From the NCBI GenBank assembly GCA_001899315.1, contig MOYA01000003.1, positions 427,774 to 491,773 on the forward strand: a DNA stretch of 64,000 nucleotides, read 5' to 3'. This DNA is from Candidatus Obscuribacter phosphatis. GTDB lineage: Bacteria > Cyanobacteriota > Vampirovibrionia > Obscuribacterales > Obscuribacteraceae. Shown here piece after piece: positions 51,807-60,080 of this stretch. Each line of letters starts with the position of its first letter. Positions within the stretch are counted from its first letter, which is position 1. Under the pieces are notes generated by a model. That model did not search any database, had not been told where the DNA came from, and saw nothing but the letters and a program-made list of their open reading frames with translations. The position numbers were made by a program, and so were the translations under genes.

Positions 51807-53648
51807 TTATTGACTGCTGCGTTGATAGAGGTAAAGCCCGGTTGCCCTATAGATAGGCAGCGGATAAAAACTGACCAAACGATAGTGCTCTTTCAACTCG
51901 GCACTATTTAAAAAGTCGCGGGTAACAAGGCCGTCCTGAAAACAAAGAAAGCGTGGACGAAACTTAGTAAGAGCCGAAACAGGCGGCGCATACAGCAAGT
52001 CGGGCGACTCTTGTCGAGCTTTAGGCGGATAACAAGAAACCACATTGTCTGAGACCAAGCCGCCCAAATCGAGGATAGGACCACCATAGTAAAAGCCGAC
52101 CAAACCAGGCTCGGTCACTGCCGCCAGGTCTCCCGGCGCGGCCAATTCTTTGATCTTGCGGCCAATCTGGCGGTAAATGGCAAAGCGCCCCCATTCAGCT
52201 TGATAGAGAAAGAAAGGACACGGCACAGAGACTTTAGATAAACTGACTTTAGATAAAGAGACTTTAGACAAACTGGGATAAGTCGAAATCTGCGCCAAGA
52301 TGACATAGCCTAAAAGAAGCGGCGCCAAAACTCGCAACCACTTAAGGCGATGGGTGGAAAGCAGAGAAGCAAGATAAACAGTCAAAAGCGGCGGCAAAAG
52401 AGCGAACCAGAGAAGATACCAATTGAAGATCCAGCTATTAGGCAGAGCATAAAAAAGAAAGACCAAGAACATAGACAAGGCATAAAGCCTAAAGGCAGGG
52501 AAAGTCTTGAGGCGCAGAGCCAAGACCAAGATGAGAATGCCCAAAGGAAATAGAATGAGGATGTTATTGCTGATTGAATAAATCTGCTCAAAACTAGAAA
52601 GCCCGCAAACACCAACTGCTAAATGTCTAACAAGCTCGACAAAGGCGGCATAGGGCACGGCTCGTTTGGTATAAATCTGTGATTTGACAATGGCGGCATG
52701 AGGGAAGGGCGAGCCGAAATAAGCAAAGAGCCAGAGATGATAAACAAGTAGTAAGCCAACCGGTACCAGCCAGAACGCGACTAACTGTTTGAAGCTTTTT
52801 AGTTTAAAGCGCTGCCAAGAAAAGAGCACCGCCAAAAGGAACCACAAGGCAGCCTCAGGACGAACAATCGCCAGAGCCGCCGACGAATAAGCAAAGATGC
52901 GTGGCTGCTTGCGAGTATAAGCCAAGAGATTGATCAAGATAAGAAGCACGCCCAGAGGCTGTTCTTTGCCGATGGCTGAACCCACCATCTCAAAAACACT
53001 GAGAGAAAATATGGTACCGCCGGCGAGGGCAAGCAAAGGATTATGAACCGTAAGACGAAGCAGCCTCAATAGATAAGAAAGCGAAAGACATTGCAGAAAG
53101 CAATTAGCCAAAATCGAGAGCTTATCGAGGGGAAGCAGCCCTCGCAGAAGGGCGAGCAAAGAGAGAAAAGCGACATGCAAATGGGCGGTAAAGCCCATCA
53201 CTTTTTCACCAGGGTTGTAATCGACCTGCCCCGACAACCAATGCTCGGCATAGCGGTAGTCGATAAAAGCATCGTCGCCGATAGGCTGTAATTGCAGTGT
53301 ACGTGTGGCCACTATATATAGCATCAAGAAATGATAACCGGCTTCATAAATAGCCAACTTGGCGCTCAAATGCTCGCCGTCATAGTAAGTGCGCAAATTG
53401 CGAATCACCAAACTGCTTGCCACCGCCGCTAGGGCGATCCAATAAAGAGCAATGGAAGAATCGATGGAAGCGGCCATGGCTTCGCTCACCGAGCCTGCTA
53501 GAGTCGGCTTTAGAGCCGGCATGGCCAGACCGAGTGCAATAAAGAAAGGGAAGAGCACTAATTGCAACAGAAATACATAAGCTCGCCTGCTCTCAAATGC
53601 AAGTTTGAAAAACTTAGAGATAGGGTCTTTGCTCTTGCTGTTTTCCAC
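51807..53648 (-). CDS. Polytopic GT-C glycosyltransferase-like protein
   Basis: 613 residues, about 11 membrane helices. The first periplasmic loop has IGDDAFIDYRYAEHWLSGQ with Asp125/Asp126, the acidic pair and RYA...G pattern shared by many GT-C enzymes that use polyprenyl-phosphate sugars, followed by NPGEKVMGFTAHLH. The C-terminal 130 residues are soluble. Three in-frame 15-bp repeats encode LSKVS units near residue 460. It converges on the DUF362 gene and is 3 bp from the next minus-strand gene, so they share an operon. Confidence 0.75.
   Translation of the reverse strand: MENSKSKDPISKFFKLAFESRRAYVFLLQLVLFPFFIALGLAMPALKPTLAGSVSEAMAASIDSSIALYWIALAAVASSLVIRNLRTYYDGEHLSAKLAIYEAGYHFLMLYIVATRTLQLQPIGDDAFIDYRYAEHWLSGQVDYNPGEKVMGFTAHLHVAFLSLLALLRGLLPLDKLSILANCFLQCLSLSYLLRLLRLTVHNPLLALAGGTIFSLSVFEMVGSAIGKEQPLGVLLILINLLAYTRKQPRIFAYSSAALAIVRPEAALWFLLAVLFSWQRFKLKSFKQLVAFWLVPVGLLLVYHLWLFAYFGSPFPHAAIVKSQIYTKRAVPYAAFVELVRHLAVGVCGLSSFEQIYSISNNILILFPLGILILVLALRLKTFPAFRLYALSMFLVFLFYALPNSWIFNWYLLWFALLPPLLTVYLASLLSTHRLKWLRVLAPLLLGYVILAQISTYPSLSKVSLSKVSLSKVSVPCPFFLYQAEWGRFAIYRQIGRKIKELAAPGDLAAVTEPGLVGFYYGGPILDLGGLVSDNVVSCYPPKARQESPDLLYAPPVSALTKFRPRFLCFQDGLVTRDFLNSAELKEHYRLVSFYPLPIYRATGLYLYQRSSQ
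52229..52273 (-). repeat. Three in-frame 15-bp repeats
   Basis: Units at 52229, 52244 and 52259 (GACTTTAGATAAANN, a few changes) encode LSKVS three times within the GT-C protein, at the loop between the last membrane helix and the soluble tail. Confidence 0.9.
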
Positions 53649-53651
53649 GCT

Positions 53652-54713
53652 TTAAGGCTTTCCACTTTCGATCAGTCGGGCTCTTTTAATATACGGCAAG
53701 ATCGACTGTCTTTGAAATTCTTCTCTAAAGCGCCACAGAAAAGCATCTTGGAAATAATGCACATTGGAGAGACCAAAGAGAAAACCAACCAAAGGCTGCA
53801 CATAATGCCCGCTTAGTTTGACACTATAGAGAAAGAAAGAGAAAACGAAAAGAAAGGCAGCCAAAAGTGCAAAAAGCAATAGTGGATGCAGGGGCATGAG
53901 CTTGGCTCTCTCGCCTTCGTATTTATATTTAGCCAGCATATAATTCAAGAACATATACTGACTCCAGTGCATCACTCCTGGTATCAGAAAGGCTGTCATC
54001 TCATTATATTTGGCAAAGGCAAAGGGCGAAAAATAAATGACGCTGACAAACCAGAAAAGCAAAGCCGGTACATTGAGCGCCGCCCCATCTTTAACCTGTT
54101 GCCTAAGCGAGCGCAGATATAAGCCGCAATAAAAGATAGCTGCCAAGGCTAGAACCGAGGCAACGATGAGAAAAGCGGTGGCGTGCTGCCCCTTAAGCAT
54201 CAAGCGTTCAAAATAAAAGGAACAAAAGAATAGAGACGATGCCCAGAGACTGCGCTGCTGCAACTCGCGACTGACCACGGCCTCGCCGCAGTTGTGATTA
54301 TGGTAAAGCGCCAATATGCCGAAATTTTGCTGAATAAAGTGCTGCATACCCCAGAGGGTGGTCAAAAGGAATAATAGACCAGGTTGGTAGACACCCATCA
54401 AGGTGCAAACAAGCAAAATAATTATCGGCACCACATAAAACATAAAGGCGCGCTTTTTATCAGACAACCAATGTTCCTGATTATTCTTGTCAAAATAAAA
54501 ATACCAGGACGGCCCCAAGTGCAGCTGATTTAGTCCCAGACCATTGGCGGCAATCACAGTCATAAGCCCGGCGGCGACCAGATTGCTTTCAAGGGCGTAA
54601 TATACAGCCAGTGCCAGCACTATAGGTGCAAAATAGAACAAAATGTCATTGGTTCGCCCGAACATCCAGGCAAACTTAAACTTGACCTCTGCTTTTTGCA
54701 CCGAACTGGTCAT
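53652..54713 (-). CDS. Histidine-rich polytopic membrane protein, unknown
   Basis: 353 residues from the ATG at 54711-54713, which has GGTGAGGTG upstream; an earlier Met at 54758 is less likely. About nine helices. His residues are concentrated at helix ends together with aromatic residues: NQLHLGPSWYFYF, GMQHFIQQNFGILALYHNHN, VMHWSQYMFLNY and SNVHYFQDAFLWRFRE. Such paired His motifs often bind metal in membrane oxidases or hydroxylases, but I cannot name a family. It is in one operon with the preceding GT-C gene and may modify its product. Confidence 0.65.
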   Translation of the reverse strand: MTSSVQKAEVKFKFAWMFGRTNDILFYFAPIVLALAVYYALESNLVAAGLMTVIAANGLGLNQLHLGPSWYFYFDKNNQEHWLSDKKRAFMFYVVPIIILLVCTLMGVYQPGLLFLLTTLWGMQHFIQQNFGILALYHNHNCGEAVVSRELQQRSLWASSLFFCSFYFERLMLKGQHATAFLIVASVLALAAIFYCGLYLRSLRQQVKDGAALNVPALLFWFVSVIYFSPFAFAKYNEMTAFLIPGVMHWSQYMFLNYMLAKYKYEGERAKLMPLHPLLLFALLAAFLFVFSFFLYSVKLSGHYVQPLVGFLFGLSNVHYFQDAFLWRFREEFQRQSILPYIKRARLIESGKP

Positions 54714-54830
54714 CGTCACCTCACCCTGTAAGTATTCCACGGATGAGCAAGACCACACTGAGCCAACTTAATTTAGTTACCAATTATAAAAGTGCTCGGC
54801 GGGGAAAGATGTTTAAGCAGGAGGAAGACA

Positions 54831-56234
54831 TTGACTAAGAGCCGAAACAAACCCAGTTTCTTTCTTTTCTTTGCTTTTTTCTTTTTTGCTGTCAGTCAAT
54901 TTCTGACCTTTTTCCTGCTCTACCGGGCAGCTGTCAACATCCATTGGTATTTCTCGGGGCCAAGACTCGACCTCACCGACTTTTCGCAGTTCTATCAGGC
55001 CGGACAGCTGATACTAAGCAAGCAAGCTCACGCGGTCTACAATCCCGATGTGCAGGAAACCTGGTGCCTGGGACTAATCTATCCACATATTCCGGTTAAG
55101 GGGCTTTTCTACAATCAAAGCGTGCCCTTTCTCTATCTGTTTTGCATTCCTTACGGGCTCTTGCCTTACAACACAGCCTATATAGTCTGGTGCTTAAGCA
55201 CCGGCTTGATGTCGCTCATCGCCCTCACCCTCCTGCTCAATCAATGTATTAGTAAGCCTGGCTTGAAAAATCGCACTTTTATCTGCCTCTTCCTGGCCAT
55301 GACATACTCTTCCATACCGGCCTATCTCACCGTCTGGCACGGTCAAACCACTTATTTGATGGTTACCTGCATGGCTCTAAGCATGTACTTCCTGCTGCGA
55401 GGCAAAGAGAGTCTTTGCGGCTTTTGGCTTTCTCTATCGACAGTGAAGCCGCAGTACATACTCTTGCCCCTAGTGGCACTCTTAGGATTAAATCAGCGCC
55501 GCGCCCTCATTGCCCTCTTCCTCACCGAAGCCGCCCTCTTTGCCTTGGCCGGCTGCTTTATGGGCTTCGAAAATATTTTGCATTATCCACTCACTCTCAT
55601 TTCTGCCGAAAGCTCTAGCCGCTTTGTGGGCGTCAATCCGCACGTCATGGCGAGCCTGAGAGGAATTTTGAGTGCAGGCATGACCCATAATCACAAATTA
55701 GCCATGCTCATTACGGTAATAGCACTATTTGCCTCGCTTATACCGGTGCTAATTTTAGGCAGAAAGATTGTGAAGGGCGCTGGAGCCATCAATAGTTCTA
55801 CTTATGAATTAAGGCGCAATTTCTATCTCGCTTTTGTTTATATGCTCGCCCTAGTACTCAGCCCCCATACACATTATTTCGACTGTCTCTTGGTGGCCGT
55901 GCCCGCTGCCTTAACCATCAGGCCCTGGCTGACTGCCAGAGAAAAAACTAACGAAGGCTCTAAAATAGACACTGACACTGCACCAGAGAGCCGAGATAAA
56001 CCCGGCCAAGAACCAGACGCAGTCTCGGCGGCCGAGCTTGCCATCGCCAGTCAAAAAAGCTACAAAGTCTTGGTCGGGCTTTTGCTCGCCTATCCGTACT
56101 TGAGCTGGGTCTACAACTTTGGTCTGGGCTCTATGGAAGCTGAAGGTATAGCCTTTCTCTGCACCAATATCGCTCTTACAGTGGCTATATTTAGAGTGCT
56201 GATTAAGATACCAAAGCAAATAGAGCAAAAGTAA
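54831..56234 (+). CDS. GT87-like polytopic glycosyltransferase
   Basis: 467 residues from TTG 54831, chosen because AGGAGG lies 7 nt before it; the open frame continues 5' to 54792. About ten helices, with DLTDFSQFYQAGQLILS in the first periplasmic loop and WHGQTTYLMVTCMALSMYFLLRGK and STVKPQYILLPL in the middle, matching the GT87 (DUF2029) layout. A cytoplasmic insert at about 385-420 is Glu/Asp/Lys-rich. It probably transfers a sugar from a lipid carrier. Converges on the gene at 56255 with a 20-bp gap. Confidence 0.75.
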   Translation: MTKSRNKPSFFLFFAFFFFAVSQFLTFFLLYRAAVNIHWYFSGPRLDLTDFSQFYQAGQLILSKQAHAVYNPDVQETWCLGLIYPHIPVKGLFYNQSVPFLYLFCIPYGLLPYNTAYIVWCLSTGLMSLIALTLLLNQCISKPGLKNRTFICLFLAMTYSSIPAYLTVWHGQTTYLMVTCMALSMYFLLRGKESLCGFWLSLSTVKPQYILLPLVALLGLNQRRALIALFLTEAALFALAGCFMGFENILHYPLTLISAESSSRFVGVNPHVMASLRGILSAGMTHNHKLAMLITVIALFASLIPVLILGRKIVKGAGAINSSTYELRRNFYLAFVYMLALVLSPHTHYFDCLLVAVPAALTIRPWLTAREKTNEGSKIDTDTAPESRDKPGQEPDAVSAAELAIASQKSYKVLVGLLLAYPYLSWVYNFGLGSMEAEGIAFLCTNIALTVAIFRVLIKIPKQIEQK

Positions 56235-56254
56235 AAATCGCCCTCTCGGTCAAT

Positions 56255-57772
56255 TTATTTGGGCAAGTACAAGTCTTGCGGTCTGCCGTCTATGGGAATC
56301 TCTACTTTGCTGCGATAGTTTTCTTTGATCAACTTGATCACCGACTCGTCCCAGTATTTATAGGGCTTATTGAGACAGCCATCATTTGAATTAATGACGA
56401 TTGAACCATAGCTCTTTTCTTTGATCTTTGTTTTGATCTCGTTCAGACGTGCTTGAAAATCATTAGGACTGCGCTGCCAGACCGCAAATATGGTGCCGAT
56501 GTCGACAAACTCAGGCTGGGCATCAACCACGAGCGCCAAAGAGCAGTCTTCACTGAGCATGCTGCGTTTATCAAACTGCAATTGTCTTATCTCTTCAAGC
56601 CCTCTTTCCATTTGGCCAACCTGCTTAAACTGACTGGTCTGCAGACTGAAAATGACATAAAAGCCGCAACCGAAAGCAAGAAACAAAATAGAAAGATATT
56701 TGCGATCAACAAAATCTGCCGAGAAAGCCACCATCCAGGCAACAGCAAAATTAACCAGGAAGAAATCGCTGACCGTGGAGGCAGCTTTTCCCATTACATA
56801 AAAGCTGACCAGACTGGAAAGAGAAAACATAGTGAGCATCACCACCAGTGCCGACAAGCGATGCCTGTATGGACCCTGTCTTTCTTCATAGCCCTTGAAA
56901 TAGCCCAAGACCATATTGGTCATAAATATCGGTGCTGCTGCCAATATCAACCAGTCTGAGCTGAGCCAGCCCAAATGATCGTTGAGGGTGAACAGACTAA
57001 AGGGTGCCGAATCGGCAAAAGCCACATGCTGGGTAAAGCCGCCGGCGGTAACATTGTTCAAAAAGAGCAAAGAAGCAGTGGCCATAATAGAGGTGAGCAG
57101 CATAAATAACAGCGAAAGCCGCCACTGTCTGCCCACGATCAAGGCCAAGGCAATGGCCGGCACCACAGCAGCGCAGGAAGCGCGGGTCAAAGAAGCCATC
57201 ACAGCAAGACTGGCAATAACGATCAAACGCGGAAAGCGAAAGAGATTATCGTCTTTCGGCTTGCGGGCTAAAACCATATACTGCTCAATAGCCAGCACCA
57301 TAAACGCCATCGAGAGCATGTCCGGGGTGCCTTTAAACGAATAGGCCCAGATAGTCCAAAAAGAGCAGAGATTCAAGAGCCCTAAAACCCGAGCGACGCG
57401 AGAAGCGCCACTTAAGGCAAAGACCTTATGGGCGGCCACAATAAGAATGACAAAACTGACCGCCGATACCATGCGCATCGGCAAAACCGAGGCTCCGCTA
57501 ATTTTTAGAAGCCAGCCGAGTATGGCAAAATAAAGCGGTGGATTGGCGATTACCCGCCAGGGCGCCTGGCTGAGAAAGGCGCCGTTATAGGGATTCTCAT
57601 TCAGGGCTAGCATATGCGAGGCAAACAAAGCTTGCCCTTCTTCACCGAGAGAGAGAGGTGCGGTCAGCGAGAGTTCAAAGCCTTTGAAGTAAAAATAAAC
57701 CAGGGTGAGCAAAGCAAGCACGCAAAGGGGCCAGACCACCAGACGATCAAATCTCTTGCTGTGCTTCTTCAA
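56255..57772 (-). CDS. GT39-like polytopic glycosyltransferase
   Basis: 505 residues with about ten helices and a C-terminal soluble part of about 110 residues. The first periplasmic loop has LGEEGQALFASHMLALNENPYNG with acidic residues in the GT-C position, then WRVIANPPLYFAILGWLL, the NPP(L/I)Y segment common to GT39-like proteins. The TTG start at 57770-57772 overlaps the stop of the upstream gene by 3 nt (TTGA junction), so translation is coupled. Confidence 0.75.
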   Translation of the reverse strand: MKKHSKRFDRLVVWPLCVLALLTLVYFYFKGFELSLTAPLSLGEEGQALFASHMLALNENPYNGAFLSQAPWRVIANPPLYFAILGWLLKISGASVLPMRMVSAVSFVILIVAAHKVFALSGASRVARVLGLLNLCSFWTIWAYSFKGTPDMLSMAFMVLAIEQYMVLARKPKDDNLFRFPRLIVIASLAVMASLTRASCAAVVPAIALALIVGRQWRLSLLFMLLTSIMATASLLFLNNVTAGGFTQHVAFADSAPFSLFTLNDHLGWLSSDWLILAAAPIFMTNMVLGYFKGYEERQGPYRHRLSALVVMLTMFSLSSLVSFYVMGKAASTVSDFFLVNFAVAWMVAFSADFVDRKYLSILFLAFGCGFYVIFSLQTSQFKQVGQMERGLEEIRQLQFDKRSMLSEDCSLALVVDAQPEFVDIGTIFAVWQRSPNDFQARLNEIKTKIKEKSYGSIVINSNDGCLNKPYKYWDESVIKLIKENYRSKVEIPIDGRPQDLYLPK

Positions 57773-59145
57773 CTTGCCGCACCTCGCTCTTGAGAGACCG
57801 CATTAGACTTGGTTTTCAAAAAGGGAAGAGCACTGGCCAGATAAACAAGCAGCATCAAAGAACAAAGCAGCAGCGGCGAAACCCAGTCGGGTACAGACAT
57901 AACCATAATGCAATAGAGATTGACAGCTAGCCAGAGCAAGAGCAAAAACGGTCTGATGTGCCGGAAAGGAGACGCTTTACTGGGGCTGCCATCGGTGAGT
58001 ATCAAATAGGCCGCAGGCGCCAGCACACAAAGGTCGTAGATAAACATATGCGGCACCACACAGGGCAAAGCTAGAGAACCAAGAATCAAGGCAAGACGCA
58101 CTTGGTCTTCTTCCACTAAAGTCTTGCAGGCTCGCCAAAGCACAAGCAGCCCCGCCACTATCAGCAATGCCGCAAAAGCATAAATAAAAGGCTTGAGAAA
58201 GAGGCGCTCCTCGACCGGCCGACTAAAGAGCAAAGCCCTCGGCAATGAAGTCGCCAACCGCACCGGTACCCCCATGGCCGGGTCGGAATAGACCCGGTCG
58301 CTCAGAGCCAGACACTGCAGCCACTGCCCGAAAAGTTTTGAGCCAAGCACCAAATAATTGGCGGCAAAGATACCAACCAGCCCGGAAAGCAAGCCGAAAA
58401 GCAGAGAGAATTTCTTGACCGCCAAACGACCAAACACCAGAAAGAGCGCCGGTACAAGCAGCTGCGGCTTCAGCGAGAGCAGCGCCAAGGTGAGCCCAGC
58501 AGCAAAATCTTTCTTTCTCACCAAGAGAAAATAGGCTAAGGAAAGGGGGAAAAGTCCGAAAATTATGCCCACTTGCCCAATCCAGAGTGTGAGGAAGGCG
58601 GGCAAAAAAACAAGTAGAGCAAGAAAGGGCAGCAAAGCCCGACTGCCTGCCGGTTCTCTTTTGGGTTCGCTAGAGTCTTTAAGCTGGCTAGAGTCTTTAA
58701 GCTTGCTAGAGTCTTTAGATTTAGTAGATACGCCGAGCAGTCCGCTGCAAATATAGGCAGTCAACAAAGAAAAGAGCTGAAATGCTAGTAGCGAAAGATT
58801 AGCCGGCAGCAGGGCAAAGGGCGCAAAAACAAAAGCCGAAAGGGGCATGTACATGTACTCAGCCACCGAATAATCTTTCAAGAAGGGCAGCAGTTCATGA
58901 GCCTTGAGGTCGAACGGCTCACCATGAAAGGTGGCGGCGCCCGGCCCGGGATAAAGTATTTGCCACTGACCATGGCCAGCTATCCAGCCGGCAGTATGAA
59001 AAGTCATGAGATAGTCTGAGTTAGCCAACATTGCTTGCTCTTTCAAATCACAATAGAGAAAGAGAGCCAAGACCATAAGGCCCCAGAACAAGAGCAGTTG
59101 TTTGACTAACTGAGAAAGTGTAAGAGTGGGTGAATTAGTATTCAT
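57769..59145 (-). CDS. GT87-like polytopic glycosyltransferase
   Basis: 458 residues, about ten helices. NSDYLMTFHTAGWIAGHGQWQILYPGPG in the first loop and LWIGQVGIIFGLFPLSLAYFLLVRKK plus LSLKPQLLVPAL in the middle give the GT87 pattern. Residues about 140-158 are a charged insert of KDSS repeats made by an 18-bp tandem repeat (around 58670-58730). It heads a coupled two-gene operon with the GT39-like gene. The ATG at 59143-59145 is clear. Confidence 0.75.
   Translation of the reverse strand: MNTNSPTLTLSQLVKQLLLFWGLMVLALFLYCDLKEQAMLANSDYLMTFHTAGWIAGHGQWQILYPGPGAATFHGEPFDLKAHELLPFLKDYSVAEYMYMPLSAFVFAPFALLPANLSLLAFQLFSLLTAYICSGLLGVSTKSKDSSKLKDSSQLKDSSEPKREPAGSRALLPFLALLVFLPAFLTLWIGQVGIIFGLFPLSLAYFLLVRKKDFAAGLTLALLSLKPQLLVPALFLVFGRLAVKKFSLLFGLLSGLVGIFAANYLVLGSKLFGQWLQCLALSDRVYSDPAMGVPVRLATSLPRALLFSRPVEERLFLKPFIYAFAALLIVAGLLVLWRACKTLVEEDQVRLALILGSLALPCVVPHMFIYDLCVLAPAAYLILTDGSPSKASPFRHIRPFLLLLWLAVNLYCIMVMSVPDWVSPLLLCSLMLLVYLASALPFLKTKSNAVSQERGAAS
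58674..58727 (-). repeat. In-frame 18-bp repeats coding KDSSxL
   Basis: Three copies of an 18-bp unit (TAGAGTCTTTAAGCTGGC-like on the plus strand) encode successive KDSSKL/KDSSQL/KDSSEP units in a cytoplasmic loop of the GT87-like protein. Confidence 0.85.
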
Positions 59146-59176
59146 GATTCAAATACTACTTTACCCATTTATGCGA

Positions 59177-59224
59177 TTTTTCTAGTAGGCAGTTTTTCTA
59201 GTAGGCAGTTTTTCTAATAGGCGA
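59177..59224. repeat. Three tandem copies of a 16-bp unit
   Basis: TTTTTCTAGTAGGCAG at 59177-59192 and 59193-59208, and TTTTTCTAATAGGCGA at 59209-59224. It is non-coding, 30 bp upstream of the GT87-like gene start. Confidence 0.95.
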
Positions 59225-59431
59225 TCTAGGCTGGTATGCAATTAGTCTAGCCGAATATTATGAGACAGCCAGACTGCAGAGACTGCACTTTTACACCGCT
59301 GGCGATACCATCTAGCGACCAGCCTGCTTATTTCAGTCAACGTTTAGGTCCGCCATTAAAAGCGGCTCATTGAGCGCTGCGCTGAGCTTCAAGATTAGAT
59401 TCAAGCCAAAATCTAGGGCGCTCCTGAAATC

Positions 59432-59460
59432 CAGACAGGGTTGCAAATCTGCGCTAGAAT
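59432..59460 (+). promoter_or_regulatory. Candidate promoter of the AhpD-like gene
   Basis: CAGACA (59432-59437, 4/6) and TAGAAT (59455-59460, 5/6) with a 17-bp spacer, 38 bp before ATG 59499. Confidence 0.45.
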
Positions 59461-59498
59461 CTAGTCTGTCCTTGACTGCATACAACTTTGGATGAAAC

Positions 59499-60080
59499 AT
59501 GACTTGGATCAAGACTATTCCCATAACTGAGGCCAGCCCTGAATTGCTTTCGGCCATCGAAGAACAAGCCAAACTCTACCCGGTGGAATATAAAACCCAT
59601 GTAGAAAGCTTGGTCGAGTACGAGAACCCTGCCAATGGACCGGGCATAGTCATGGCCCATAGCCTCTTGCCCGATACCCTCAAGCATACTTTCTCGACCT
59701 TGGGCACCTTGCTTTCACCAGACTTACCGCTCAGCCGCCGCGAGCATGAAATGATTGCAGCCACGGTCTCATCGATAAATTCTTGCTTTTACTGAGTAGA
59801 AAGTCATTCCGAATTTCTTCGAAGAGCGACTCTGGATGAGTCACTGGCAAAGGCAATCAAACAAGACTACAGGCAAGCGGAACTAAGCGATCGAGAGCGA
59901 GCAATGCTCGACTATACAGCGAAGCTAACCAAAGAGCCCTGGAATATTCAGCGAGATGATATAGAAAAGCTGCGAGAGCAAGGCTTTGATGACAAAAGCA
60001 TCTTGCAGATAAATCTGATAGCATCTTATTTCAACTATATCAATCGAGTAGCAGACGGGCTGGGTGTGGGACGATTATAG
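59499..60080 (+). CDS. AhpD-like peroxidase-related protein (carboxymuconolactone decarboxylase family) with in-frame TGA, candidate selenoprotein
   Basis: The frame runs from ATG 59499 to TAG 60078-60080 (193 residues), broken only by TGA at 59793-59795 (codon 99). The two halves together give a normal-length member of the AhpD/CMD 'peroxidase-related' family: EMIAATVSSINSCFY before the TGA, VESHSEFLRRA directly after it, then LSDRERAMLDYTAKLTKEP and NYINRVADGLGVGR at the end. The family's E-x11-C-x2-C-x3-H site reads E84, C96, TGA99, H103, so the TGA replaces the second, peroxidatic Cys. A hairpin with loop TGGAT starts within range of a bacterial SECIS. Selenocysteine is the best reading; a nonsense mutation is the alternative. 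Confidence 0.8.
59825..59845 (+). promoter_or_regulatory. Candidate bacterial SECIS hairpin
   Basis: GACTC (59828-59832) pairs with GAGTC (59838-59842) around loop TGGAT; outer AG/CT pairs (59825-59826 with 59844-59845) extend it past one mismatch. The loop begins 37 nt after the TGA and has G as its second base, at the limit of the published bacterial SECIS consensus (spacing about 16-37 nt, a G among the first two loop bases). The short stem makes this tentative. Confidence 0.4.

Larger units (their letters stand above)
59146..59498. other. Intergenic region with 16-bp tandem repeats and a promoter candidate
   Basis: 353 bp. Three tandem 16-bp units (59177-59224) lie upstream of the minus-strand GT87 gene. 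The rest is unremarkable, apart from the promoter candidate of the AhpD-like gene at its right end. Confidence 0.6.

Noticed and set aside
59793..59795. Reassignment of TGA to an amino acid genome-wide
   Set aside because: Many genes here end in TGA at the expected place (for example ridA at 933-935 and the ATPase at 34880-34882), so TGA is a normal stop.
59810..59821. CGAA/TTCG hairpin as the SECIS element
   Set aside because: A four-base stem with loop TTTC and no G in the loop fits the SECIS pattern less well than the hairpin at 59825-59845.
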